Shown here piece by piece: positions 1 to 6,473 of a stretch of 10,288 nt of DNA. The first letter of the stretch is position 1; every line of letters starts with the position of its first letter. The stretch is taken from assembly GCA_040377825.1 (NCBI GenBank), contig JBEINZ010000107.1, forward strand, positions 1 to 10,288, written 5' to 3'. A model generated the notes under the pieces. The model ran no database searches and was not told where the DNA came from. It saw nothing but the letters and a program-made list of their open reading frames with translations. The DNA is from JBEINZ01 sp040377825. GTDB lineage: Bacteria > Pseudomonadota > Alphaproteobacteria > Rhizobiales > Ancalomicrobiaceae. Both the position numbers and the translations under genes were made by a program.

Positions 1-1674
1 GGTGACAAGATTGAGTCCAAGAAGTTTGCGAAGGCAGCGAACGTTTCGACCGTGCCCGGCTACCTCGGCGTCATCGAAAATGCCGAGCACGCCGTCGAGC
101 TCGCGCGGGAGATTGGCTATCCCGTCATGATCAAGGCCTCGGCCGGCGGTGGCGGCAAAGGGATGCGGATTGCGTGGAACGACGCGGAGACCAGGGAAGG
201 GTTCGACCGCTCGCGCGCGGAAGCCGCCGCATCCTTCGGGGACGACCGAGTCTTTGTGGAGAAATTCATCGTCGACCCGCGCCATATCGAAATCCAGGTG
301 CTCGGCGACAAGCATGGCAACGTGATCTATCTCGGCGAGCGCGAGTGCTCGATCCAGCGGCGTAACCAGAAAGTCATCGAAGAGGCCCCGTCCACATTGC
401 TCGATGAAAAAATGCGCCGTGCCATGGGCGAACAATCCGTGGGGCTGGCGAAAGCGGTTTCATACGATTCCGCGGGAACGGTGGAATTTGTCGCCGGACA
501 GGATCGCTCTTTCTTCTTTCTTGAAATGAACACTCGTCTGCAAGTCGAACATCCTGTTACGGAATTGGTCACCGGGATCGATCTTGTTGAGCAAATGATC
601 CGCGTTGCCGCTGGAGAGGAATTGTCGATCCGGCAGGCTGACGTGACCCTAAAGGGTTGGGCCGTCGAAAGTCGCATCTACGCGGAAGATCCATTCCGCA
701 ACTTTTTACCATCGATCGGCCGGCTGGTCCGTTACCGGCCGCCGGAGGAGGGGAATGATGTCGAAATCACGGTGCGCAACGACACCGGCGTCGTCGAAGG
801 CTCAGAGATCTCGATATTCTACGATCCGATGATTGCGAAGCTGGTGACCCATGGGCCGAGCCGCATTGATGCAATCGATGCCCAGTCCGCTGCACTCGAC
901 GCTTTCTTGATCGACGGCATCCAGCATAACATTCCGTTCCTCTCATCTTTGCACCAGCACCCACGCTGGCGTGAAGGGCGGCTGTCGACTGGTTTCATCC
1001 GTGAAGAATATCCGGATGGTTTCGTCGTTGGCACGGTCGATGAAACCACCAGGCCGATTCTGGCCGCGGCGGCAGTCGCGATGGAAGTCGTGCATCAAGA
1101 TCGCCTAGAATCGATCCCCGGACGCCTCAGGCCCGCGACCGGCGAATTGCGTCGCGACTGGGTCGTGAAGCTTGAGCGCGAACAGGTTGCTGTTCAGATC
1201 GAACAAGGATTTGCATCCATACCGCTCGAACTCGACATGAGCGTGGCTGGCGGTGCGACGATGTCTGTCACCTCTCGTTGGACGCCGGGCGACGGGCTTT
1301 GGCAGGGAGATATCGGCGGCGAGGCCGTCACGATTCAGGTCCGTCGAACGGTCGCCGGCCTTGAGCTTCGCTATCGAGGACTCTCGGTCATCGCGCGTGT
1401 TCTCACGCCAAGGATTGCGCGCTTGGACGCGTTAATGCCCGAAAAGGCGCCGGCAGACACCTCACGGTTCCTGCTTTGCCCAATGCCGGGTCTGATCGTC
1501 TCGGTTGATGTTGTTACCGGGCAATCCGTGAAGGCGGGCGAAACTCTCGCAATCGTCGAAGCCATGAAGATGCAGAACGTACTTCGCGCCGAGCGCGATC
1601 TTGTCGTCAAGACCGTCAAGGCACGGGCGGGGGACAGCCTCGCGGTCGACGCCGTCATCATGGAATTCGCCTAA
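1..1674 (+). CDS. pccA: Acyl-CoA carboxylase biotin-containing alpha subunit, probably propionyl-CoA carboxylase alpha (5' end outside window)
   Basis: The reading frame is open from base 1 and ends at TAA, giving the last 557 residues. Family members are usually about 660-670 residues, so roughly the first 110 (start of the biotin carboxylase domain) lie outside. Visible are the ATP-grasp glycine loop (SAGGGGKGMR, fragment residues 47-56), the ECSIQRRNQK segment, the catalytic block EMNTRLQVEHPVTE (175-188), the biotin carboxylase C-terminal segment SRIYAEDP, a middle linker domain, and a biotinyl carrier domain with the biotin-acceptor lysine in EAMKMQN (Lys at 1567-1569). The subunit carboxylates biotin with ATP and bicarbonate; a separate beta subunit, not in this window, transfers CO2 to propionyl-CoA, giving methylmalonyl-CoA. 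The linker of about 180 residues between carboxylase and carrier fits PccA better than the shorter acetyl-CoA carboxylase AccC. A methylcrotonyl-CoA or other acyl-CoA carboxylase alpha subunit cannot be excluded. Confidence 0.9.
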   Translation, partial: GDKIESKKFAKAANVSTVPGYLGVIENAEHAVELAREIGYPVMIKASAGGGGKGMRIAWNDAETREGFDRSRAEAAASFGDDRVFVEKFIVDPRHIEIQVLGDKHGNVIYLGERECSIQRRNQKVIEEAPSTLLDEKMRRAMGEQSVGLAKAVSYDSAGTVEFVAGQDRSFFFLEMNTRLQVEHPVTELVTGIDLVEQMIRVAAGEELSIRQADVTLKGWAVESRIYAEDPFRNFLPSIGRLVRYRPPEEGNDVEITVRNDTGVVEGSEISIFYDPMIAKLVTHGPSRIDAIDAQSAALDAFLIDGIQHNIPFLSSLHQHPRWREGRLSTGFIREEYPDGFVVGTVDETTRPILAAAAVAMEVVHQDRLESIPGRLRPATGELRRDWVVKLEREQVAVQIEQGFASIPLELDMSVAGGATMSVTSRWTPGDGLWQGDIGGEAVTIQVRRTVAGLELRYRGLSVIARVLTPRIARLDALMPEKAPADTSRFLLCPMPGLIVSVDVVTGQSVKAGETLAIVEAMKMQNVLRAERDLVVKTVKARAGDSLAVDAVIMEFA

Positions 1675-1742
1675 CCAAACCGATCGAGCATTTTTATCCG
1701 GCTCGTGATTGAGCGAGCGGTTATGCTTTATCGGGAGTAAAG

Positions 1743-1756
1743 ATGCCATATGGCAT
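1743..1756. promoter_or_regulatory. 14-bp perfect palindrome over the small ORF start codon
   Basis: ATGCCATATGGCAT reads identically on both strands, and its first three bases are the start codon of the 40-codon ORF. A bound dimeric regulator, or folding of the mRNA, could block initiation there. Which protein might bind is unknown. The symmetry is seen directly; the regulatory role is inference. Confidence 0.35.
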
Positions 1757-1865
1757 ATTAGTACAATTGATTACATTTGGTATGTCTCATTTTTTAACAA
1801 GAGATAAGCGATCCAAGCAGAAACAACTTTGTTTCCGGCGTTTACTGAATTACTTCTATTTGTAA
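1743..1865 (+). CDS. Possible small protein of 40 residues in an AT-rich island
   Basis: An ATG at 1743 is preceded by GGGAG (1733-1737) with a 5-nt spacer, which is good Shine-Dalgarno spacing. The frame runs 40 codons to TAA. The product begins MPYGILVQLITFGMSHFLTR, hydrophobic at first, then basic (RDKRSKQKQ), and ends in an aromatic NYFYL. A GC-rich hairpin follows 34 nt after the stop. Against it: the codons (ATA, TTA, TTG, AAA) are unlike those of the neighbouring genes and may simply reflect AT-rich non-coding DNA, and no family is recognised. It could be a small membrane-associated or leader peptide, decayed foreign DNA, or chance. Function unknown. Confidence 0.3.
   Translation: MPYGILVQLITFGMSHFLTRDKRSKQKQLCFRRLLNYFYL
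1820..1835. repeat. Inverted repeat GAAACAA-CT-TTGTTTC
   Basis: Two perfect 7-bp arms are separated by only 2 bp. That spacing suits a protein-binding dyad better than an RNA hairpin. It lies inside the possible small ORF and the AT-rich island, 77 bp downstream of the start-codon palindrome. No known operator consensus was recognised. Confidence 0.3.
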
Positions 1866-1899
1866 CAAAAGGCGGATCCGGAACGAGATCGAGAGGAAA

Positions 1900-1925
1900 C
1901 CCCGGCGCGGCAATCCGCGCCGGGG
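1900..1925 (+). terminator. Strong GC-rich hairpin, candidate terminator
   Basis: Arms CCCCGGCGCGG (1900-1910) and CCGCGCCGGGG (1915-1925) are perfectly complementary over 11 bp with loop CAAT. The flanks are AAA on the left and GCTTAGTT on the right, so the U tract is weak on either strand. It could end transcripts from pccA (226 nt upstream) or from the small ORF (34 nt upstream). The hairpin is certain; its role as terminator is inferred from position. Confidence 0.5.
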
Positions 1926-2111
1926 GCTTAGTTAGATCCGAAGTCCGCGGGCTCCGCTAAGGATGGCTTCGGACCTAAAGTCGGACGGTCAGCTTTTTTT
2001 GAAAATCAGTCGCCTTTAGCCGGACTCTCTGCGTCGTGCGTTGACGATCGGACGAAGCTTCCGGTCGCTCGATCCCTTGGCGTGGGTCTGGCACTGACGG
2101 TCGCAAAGATT

Positions 2112-2117
2112 GAGGTG
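2112..2117 (+). promoter_or_regulatory. Ribosome-binding site that supports the acyP TTG start
   Basis: GAGGTG sits 5 nt before the TTG at 2123. An in-frame TGA at 2111-2113 rules out any longer product, and the first internal ATG (codon 28) would remove the catalytic arginine. TTG is therefore the only sensible start. Confidence 0.7.
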
Positions 2118-2122
2118 AAACC

Positions 2123-2404
2123 TTGGGTACGGTTACGGTTCGAGTCGTTGTCGATGGGGTAGTGCAAGGCGTTGGTTACCGTGAATGGACCCGTGCGGAG
2201 GCCATGAAGCTCGGTGTTGACGGCTGGGTTCGTAATCGTCGCGACGGGACGGTGGAGGCCGCTTTCCGCGGGCCAGTCGAAGCCGTCGAGACGATGCTCG
2301 CTCGGCTGCGGAAGGGCCCGCGCGGGTCAACGGTTACCGGCGTGGCCGCAGAAGCTTGGCGCGGCGCGATGGACCCCGGGTTTCAGGTGGTGCCGACGGT
2401 CTGA
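2123..2404 (+). CDS. acyP: Acylphosphatase
   Basis: This 93-residue protein has the full length of a single acylphosphatase domain. The two signatures are present: VVQGVGYR (residues 13-20, with Arg20 as the phosphate-binding catalytic arginine) and GWVRNRRDGTVE (34-45, with Asn38 as the catalytic asparagine that orients the water). Acylphosphatases are small cytoplasmic enzymes that hydrolyse carboxyl-phosphate anhydrides such as acetyl phosphate or 1,3-bisphosphoglycerate; the physiological substrate is usually unclear. The start is TTG with a good ribosome-binding site. The last 22 bases overlap the 3' end of lipB on the opposite strand, so the two mRNAs are complementary at their ends. 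Confidence 0.92.
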   Translation: MGTVTVRVVVDGVVQGVGYREWTRAEAMKLGVDGWVRNRRDGTVEAAFRGPVEAVETMLARLRKGPRGSTVTGVAAEAWRGAMDPGFQVVPTV

Positions 2405-3165
2405 TCCAATGGTCGAGGCCTGACGCGTTCCGTCGGTCCGAACAGAGCCTCGAACTCCTCTCGCAGGATCGAGTCCACCTCCGGCATCGAAACCGGTAAA
2501 CCGAGGTCCGCGAGGCTGGTGACGCCGTAGCCGGCAATGCCGCAGGGCACGATGCCCTCGAAATGCGATAATTCCGGATCAACATTCAAACTGATTCCAT
2601 GAAACGTGATCCACTTGCGGATCCGGATCCCGATGGCCGCGATTTTGTCTTCGGCGGGGAGGTCCGGGCCAAGCGGCGGCTTGTCGGGGCGGGAAATCCA
2701 AACGCCGACACGGTCTTCGCGCCTTAGGCCGCGCAGATGCAAGCGCCAAAGGGTCCTGACGATCCATTCCTCCAGCGTGGCGACATAGCGCCGGACATCG
2801 GGCCGACGGCGCCTCAGGTCGAGCATGACATAGGCGACGCGTTGACCGGGGCCATGATAGGTGAATTCGCCGCCGCGCCCGGTTTTGTGGACGGGCAAGC
2901 GGCTAGGATCGACCAAATCCGTTAGCTTGGCGCTGGTTCCCGCGGTGTAGAGCGCGGGATGCTCCAATAGCCACACGCGTTCAGGCGCGTCACCAGCGGC
3001 AATAGCGTCAATCCGTGCTTCCATTTCGCAAACAGCAAGCTCATAGGGCACGGGCTCGTCGCTGATCGCCCATTCCACCGGATGCGATGTCAGCAACGGC
3101 GCGAGGCCATCCTCCCCACGGATTGCAATGCGCGGTGTCGTGGCGGAGGGATCGTTGTTTACCAT
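2383..3165 (-). CDS. lipB: Lipoyl(octanoyl) transferase
   Basis: This 260-residue cytoplasmic enzyme moves an octanoyl group from acyl carrier protein onto the lipoyl domains of 2-oxoacid dehydrogenases and the glycine cleavage H protein. It is the first step of de novo lipoate synthesis; LipA then inserts sulfur. Diagnostic segments are RGGEFTYHGPGQ (97-108), AEDKIAAIGIRIRKWITFHG (171-190) and IVPCGI (205-210). By alignment with E. coli LipB (Lys135, Cys169), the catalytic pair is Lys174 and Cys208. The N-terminus is about 25-30 residues longer than the minimal family. The ATG at 3165 lacks a strong Shine-Dalgarno sequence, so a slightly internal start is possible. lipA is not in the window. 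The gene is divergent from the fliN-like gene and convergent with acyP. Confidence 0.93.
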   Translation of the reverse strand: MVNNDPSATTPRIAIRGEDGLAPLLTSHPVEWAISDEPVPYELAVCEMEARIDAIAAGDAPERVWLLEHPALYTAGTSAKLTDLVDPSRLPVHKTGRGGEFTYHGPGQRVAYVMLDLRRRRPDVRRYVATLEEWIVRTLWRLHLRGLRREDRVGVWISRPDKPPLGPDLPAEDKIAAIGIRIRKWITFHGISLNVDPELSHFEGIVPCGIAGYGVTSLADLGLPVSMPEVDSILREEFEALFGPTERVRPRPLDQTVGTT

Positions 3166-3200
3166 TCGCTAACCGATGTCGGGTAGGGTTTTGTTAACCA

Positions 3201-3229
3201 ATAAAGATCTCTTGCGACTAATCCTTCAA
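3201..3229 (-). promoter_or_regulatory. Candidate sigma-70-type promoter of lipB
   Basis: Read on the minus strand, a -35-like TTGAAG (3224-3229) is followed after exactly 17 nt by a -10-like CTTTAT (3201-3206). Transcription would begin near 3194 and leave a leader of about 30 nt before the lipB ATG. The -10 match is only moderate. An inverted repeat covers the spacer and most of the -35 element. Confidence 0.35.
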
Positions 3230-3234
3230 GAGAT
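3207..3234. promoter_or_regulatory. Inverted repeat ATCTCTTG-N12-CAAGAGAT, possible operator
   Basis: Two perfect 8-bp arms (3207-3214 and 3227-3234) have centres 20 bp apart, about two helical turns, as expected for a dimeric regulator on one DNA face. The element lies between divergent lipB and the fliN-like gene and overlaps the candidate lipB promoter. No known operator consensus is recognised. A transcript hairpin with a 12-nt loop is the alternative reading. Confidence 0.4.
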
Positions 3235-3283
3235 TCAAGGGCAAGCATTCCGATCAGCCCCCTTAATTGAACAGTTCCGTGGC

Positions 3284-3289
3284 AAGGGA
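3284..3289 (+). promoter_or_regulatory. Ribosome-binding site fixing the fliN-like start
   Basis: AAGGGA lies 7 nt before the ATG at 3297. The only longer start, a TTG at 3267, has no comparable site upstream, so the shorter 88-residue product is preferred. Confidence 0.6.
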
Positions 3290-3296
3290 ATACAAA

Positions 3297-3563
3297 ATGA
3301 CGCCCTTTGACAACATCGGCATCGAGATTTCCGTGCTTCTTGGAACGACGATGGTTCCGATCCACCAACTTCTCCGAATGGGGCGCGGCGCCGTCATTGA
3401 ACTTGATGCTCGTGAGATCGACGACGTTCACATCCTAGCGAACAACGTGCCGGTTGCGCGCGGGCAGGTGGTTTTGAAGGGCGATCGAATCGGGATCGCG
3501 ATCACGGAGGTCTTATTCCGTAGCCCGACGTCGCGCCCGAAGGACTCCGTTCGCAAGCTTTGA
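3297..3563 (+). CDS. fliN: FliN-like SpoA-domain flagellar motor switch protein
   Basis: The 88-residue product is essentially one SpoA (surface presentation of antigens) domain. It follows the FliN pattern: IEISVLLGTTMVPIHQLLRM (9-28), GAVIELD (31-37), VHILANNVPVARGQVVL (44-60) and RIGIAITEV (64-72). In the flagellar C-ring, FliN with FliM forms the cytoplasmic rotor rim that reverses rotation in response to CheY-P; related proteins (SctQ/HrcQ) build the type III secretion sorting platform. FliN proteins are often longer at the N-terminus, so this is a minimal version. No flagellar or secretion gene is adjacent: lipB is upstream and a tRNA gene downstream. The symbol rests on family resemblance; an extra FliN paralogue is quite possible. 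Confidence 0.75.
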   Translation: MTPFDNIGIEISVLLGTTMVPIHQLLRMGRGAVIELDAREIDDVHILANNVPVARGQVVLKGDRIGIAITEVLFRSPTSRPKDSVRKL

Positions 3564-3658
3564 ACATGTGCGTTCGCAAATTGGGCGCCGCAAGGCTAAT
3601 CCGTCCCCAGTTTTACGTCCCCGGTGTGATACCGCGACGCATCCACTGGCTTTCGTGC

Positions 3659-3687
3659 TTGAACCGCTGAATCCTATTTGCTACACG
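3659..3687 (+). promoter_or_regulatory. Candidate promoter of tRNA-Leu
   Basis: TTGAAC (3659-3664) is followed after 17 nt by TACACG (3682-3687), a weak -10 match, with transcription expected to begin about 45 nt before the mature tRNA. The stretch 3564-3738 shows no coding signal, and this is its best promoter-like pair. Confidence 0.25.
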
Positions 3688-3738
3688 GACGCGACCCCGT
3701 GATGCCGGTCGCCGGCTTTGCGATGGATCCACGATTTT

Positions 3739-3823
3739 GCGGTCGTGGCGGAATTGGTAGACGCGCTAGCTTGAGGTGCTAGTGGGTAACACCGTGGAGG
3801 TTCGAGTCCTCTCGACCGCACCA
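3739..3823 (+). tRNA. tRNA-Leu (anticodon GAG), CCA encoded
   Basis: A complete class II tRNA of 85 nt. The acceptor stem GCGGTCG (3739-3745) pairs with CGACCGC (3813-3819), followed by discriminator A and an encoded CCA. The D loop contains AATTGGTAGA. The anticodon stem CTAGC/GCTAG closes loop TTGAGGT with anticodon GAG at 3773-3775, reading CUC and CUU leucine codons. A long variable arm (3783-3795) is typical of tRNA-Leu. The T arm carries TTCGAGT (3801-3807) between 5-bp arms. No second copy of the tRNA 3' end was seen in the window, so there is no sign of integration here. Confidence 0.97.
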
Positions 3824-3845
3824 ATTGGCTCGTGGGCCTGATAAG

Positions 3846-3877
3846 CGGCGACCCCCAGGGGTCGCCGTTTTCGTTTC
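3846..3877 (+). terminator. Intrinsic terminator of tRNA-Leu
   Basis: A perfect 9-bp stem CGGCGACCC / GGGTCGCCG (3846-3854, 3859-3867) with loop CCAG is followed by TTTTCGTTT. It begins 22 nt after the tRNA CCA end. It also sits just beyond the stop codon of the convergent deacetylase gene, where the same stem may act on minus-strand transcripts, though without a U tract on that side. Confidence 0.85.
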
Positions 3878-3887
3878 GGGGCGGGCT

Positions 3888-4691
3888 TCACATCGCCGCC
3901 GATGTCGTAGCACCCCCGCTACCAGCCGGGACAATGTGCACGACCTTGTAGCCGCGCTCCTTCAGCGCGCGCAGAAGATCGGGGAGCATTGCGGCGGTCT
4001 TTGCATGGATATCGTGAAGCAGGAAAATGCCGCCTTCCTGGGCTTCGATATCGGCAAGGGCGCGCTTGAAAAGTTCGTCCCTGCCGATCGGCGTCCAGTC
4101 CGGGCCCCATGAATCGGTTCCAAACACGCCGACATTCGACCCGGCGAGCCAAGCAGATAGACGTTTTGTTTGGGCAAATCCTGGAAATCGGAAAAACGGC
4201 GTGCGCGGGCCAGCCCCGGCCGCTCCGTAAAGGATCTTGTCGACCGTTCGCCAGCCCTCGGAGATTTCGGCGATGCCCGCTTCGTACGAGATTTTTGTCA
4301 TATTGGCATGCGTCATCGAATGGTGGCCGATCGTGTGACCGGCAGCCTCGATCCGACGAAGCTGGTCGGCGTGATTGCGCGCCTGCTGACCGACGACAAA
4401 GAATGTCGCCTTGACGCATTCGGCCGCAAGCGCGGCAAGGACAGCGTCGGTGGTCTTGCCGAGAGGGCCGTCGTCAAATGTGAGGACGATTTCCTTAGCG
4501 GCGAGCGGGAGAGTCTGTCGGTAGCTTTTGCGTCCGACGAATAGCCCACCCTTGGTATCTACGATCATGGTCCGCGACGTGCCCAGGGTTTCCGGTCGGT
4601 TTGCGCAGCCTTCGGCGGCGAGTGCGCCGTGACCGCCGAGGAAAACGAAAGCCAAGGCGATCGGCGCGAGGAAGGAAAGACGGATTTTCAT
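3888..4691 (-). CDS. Exported NodB-domain polysaccharide deacetylase (short paralogue)
   Basis: The product is 267 residues. It starts with a Sec-type signal peptide (MKIRLSF, hydrophobic core, likely cleavage near ALAA, residues 23-26), so it acts in the periplasm or outside. The NodB (CE4-type) motifs are complete: TFDDGP (71-76), HSMTH (124-128, metal histidines), RFPG (168-171), TDSWGPDW (192-199) and LLHD (224-227). Such enzymes remove acetyl groups from N-acetylated sugars in chitin oligomers, peptidoglycan or exopolysaccharide; the substrate cannot be read from the sequence. I chose the ATG at 4691 because GGAG lies 7 nt before it and the signal peptide begins there; a longer form from 4715 would add eight unsupported residues. 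It lies 84 nt after the larger paralogue on the same strand, probably in one operon. Confidence 0.88.
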   Translation of the reverse strand: MKIRLSFLAPIALAFVFLGGHGALAAEGCANRPETLGTSRTMIVDTKGGLFVGRKSYRQTLPLAAKEIVLTFDDGPLGKTTDAVLAALAAECVKATFFVVGQQARNHADQLRRIEAAGHTIGHHSMTHANMTKISYEAGIAEISEGWRTVDKILYGAAGAGPRTPFFRFPGFAQTKRLSAWLAGSNVGVFGTDSWGPDWTPIGRDELFKRALADIEAQEGGIFLLHDIHAKTAAMLPDLLRALKERGYKVVHIVPAGSGGATTSAAM

Positions 4692-4775
4692 GGTGCGGCT
4701 CCGCGCGTTGGCCAAGCGACCACGCCGTCGGAAAAAACGGAGCCCCTGTCGCCGCGATATAGATCTTTGCCAGAG

Positions 4776-6110
4776 TTACCAGAGGCCGATCGCCGCGCCC
4801 AGACCGCGGAACGAATTCGCCGTGGTTGCAAACCAACCTTGTTCAGCGTGTGTCTTCTCGGGCGCGCGGGCAACCACCTCGTTGAGGGCAGCCGAATTGT
4901 AACTCGGTAACGGAGCATCGGACGTCTTTCCGCTACGGCCCTGCTGGTCTTGCTGGAGCTGGCGACCCGTGTCATAGCCGGCTAGATTTCGTTCCCCGAG
5001 TGGCGTGTTTGCCTGTGGCAAGGAAACAGAAACCGGGTATCCCGCGGCCACCAGCGGCGGCGGCGGCGTTTTCGGCACGACATGAACAATCTTGAAACCG
5101 CGGGCCTTCAACTCTCGCAAAAGCTGAGGGAGCATTGCCGCGGTTGCATCCTTGGTATCATGCAGTAGCAAAATACCCTTGTTGCCCGCGCGCTGCAGAT
5201 CGCTCAAAGCGAAATTCATGACCTTTGCGGCGTCATAACCGCGAACCCAATCATTACCGACGGCATCGGCCGCGAAGACGCCGACATTCATGCCATTCAG
5301 CCACTCGTTGATGGGGCGCGAATTGAACAGGCCGGGATACCGGAAGAACGGCGTCGCTGGCTTCGCTCCGGCCTGGCCATAGAGAATTTCGTCGACAACT
5401 TGCCAGCCGCTGCGAATGTTGCCTTGGGCCCAGTCAAGCGGACGCTTCACCATGTCCAGCGGATGCGTCATCGTGTGGTAGGCGATGGTGTGACCGGCTA
5501 CGGCTGTTTTACGCAATTGCTCGGGATAGGCCTTGGCCATCGTGCCGACGATAAAGAACGTGGCCTTGACGCATTCATGCTCGAGCGCCGCCAAGACTTT
5601 GTCGTTGTTGCGCGGCAGCGGCCCGTCGTCGAAGGTGAGCACGACTTCCTTATCCGCCAAGGGCAAAGTCGTGCGATAACGCATGCCCACATAGAGACCC
5701 TTGTCGGTATCGACCTGCATGATGCTGCTGGTACCGAGCGCATCTGGATTGGGGCAAGGTTCGGTCGACGGCTTGGTCACATGGAAATGGTCAGGCGGCA
5801 CAAGTTGTCCGGTCGCCGCCGCGATTGATGCCGCCATGCGCGCCGCTGGTGGGACCTTTTGGGCCGAAGTCATGAGCTTTTGAGCGCCCGCCGCGCGCGC
5901 CGGCTTCTTTTCACCTTGAGGAGGAAGCGCGGTCGCGGCGTTTTTGGCCGGCTTCGGCGCGACCTTCTGAGCTTCGACGGATTGCGCTGGTTTCAACGGC
6001 AATGCCTGTTGAGCAAAGCCTTCGACCGCAAAGATCGTTAGCCCCAGAGCCACCCCACCAACGGCAAGGAGAATACGAGCAACCGACCCGGCGCTTGAAC
6101 AGTGCAACAT
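4776..6110 (-). CDS. Exported NodB-domain polysaccharide deacetylase with long linker and C-terminal tail
   Basis: The product is 444 residues. The N-terminus has a hydrophobic segment (about 11-30, ending GFAQQ), a signal peptide or membrane anchor. Next comes an Ala/Pro/Lys-rich low-complexity region (about 35-105), then the NodB domain with TFDDGP (159-164), HTMTH (212-216), RYPG (257-260), ADAVGNDW (281-288) and LLHD (315-318). The last 95 residues or so are Pro/Gln/Ser-rich with no recognised domain. The lead-in to the domain (ALGTS, VDT..GL.VG, TLPLA.KE) matches the neighbouring short paralogue, so the two arose by duplication. The low-complexity linker could hold the enzyme within the envelope or bind the wall; this is inference. 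I chose ATG 6110 over TTG 6113 because GGAG lies 8 nt before the ATG. Confidence 0.87.
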   Translation of the reverse strand: MLHCSSAGSVARILLAVGGVALGLTIFAVEGFAQQALPLKPAQSVEAQKVAPKPAKNAATALPPQGEKKPARAAGAQKLMTSAQKVPPAARMAASIAAATGQLVPPDHFHVTKPSTEPCPNPDALGTSSIMQVDTDKGLYVGMRYRTTLPLADKEVVLTFDDGPLPRNNDKVLAALEHECVKATFFIVGTMAKAYPEQLRKTAVAGHTIAYHTMTHPLDMVKRPLDWAQGNIRSGWQVVDEILYGQAGAKPATPFFRYPGLFNSRPINEWLNGMNVGVFAADAVGNDWVRGYDAAKVMNFALSDLQRAGNKGILLLHDTKDATAAMLPQLLRELKARGFKIVHVVPKTPPPPLVAAGYPVSVSLPQANTPLGERNLAGYDTGRQLQQDQQGRSGKTSDAPLPSYNSAALNEVVARAPEKTHAEQGWFATTANSFRGLGAAIGLW

Positions 6111-6412
6111 CAAAATTTCTCCGCCCTAGACTGCCTCATTCGATCAAGGAGGCAATCCCAGATCCGCCTTCAACGGCTCATTGACCCGATGCGATAGCAT
6201 TCTATCTCGGCTCGAAATTCGTCGTTTCTTGGCCGACGATCTCAAAACGCGCATAGCTCTGAGACACATGTTAAAGGATTATGTCCGAACATGCTGACCG
6301 AGCCGTTAACGCGCCAGCTTCGCTTTAGATCCGTTGGACCATTTCGAAGATTGTCTGGAGTGTCGGCCGCGCAGACCGGCAGGTACTATATTTCTCTTGG
6401 TGGACCGCGCTA

Positions 6413-6461
6413 GAGCCTGTCCCGTTCGGATCGAAGCGATCTGAACGAAAGGGACTGGCTC
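6413..6461. repeat. Palindromic repeat, hairpin I of a paired element
   Basis: GAGCC at 6413-6417 and GGCTC at 6457-6461 are the outer ends of an imperfect palindrome whose inner segments GTCCC, GTTC and GATCG meet CGATC, GAAC and GGGAC, interrupted by single mismatches. It resembles the intergenic palindromic repeats of Hyphomicrobiales genomes. No other copy occurs in this window, so its repeat nature rests on general resemblance. Confidence 0.5.
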
Positions 6462-6473
6462 AAGGTGCTGAAT

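Larger units (their letters stand above)
1675..2122. other. Intergenic region with AT-rich island, palindromes and GC-rich hairpin
   Basis: This 448-base stretch separates pccA from acyP. Its centre (about 1741-1870) is near 32% GC by hand count, well below the flanking genes. It holds a possible small gene, a 14-bp palindrome, a 7-bp inverted repeat and a strong GC hairpin, each listed separately. Further right are a looser inverted repeat (TCCGAAG at 1937-1943 with CTTCGGA at 1967-1973) and a run of seven T at 1994-2000. The T run does not directly follow a strong stem, so I do not call a second terminator. No known riboswitch class was recognised. Confidence 0.6.

Noticed and set aside
1937..2000. 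Second terminator (TCCGAAG/CTTCGGA stem with T7 run)
   Set aside because: The stem has a 23-nt loop and the T run begins 20 nt after it, so the geometry does not fit an intrinsic terminator.
3739..3823. tRNA-Leu as an attachment site for an integrated island
   Set aside because: No integrase gene and no second copy of the tRNA 3' end in the window; the gene has its own terminator and the flanking genes are ordinary chromosomal ones.
5400..5828. 142-codon open frame on the plus strand
   Set aside because: It lies opposite the NodB domain of the large deacetylase. No ribosome-binding site or family features.
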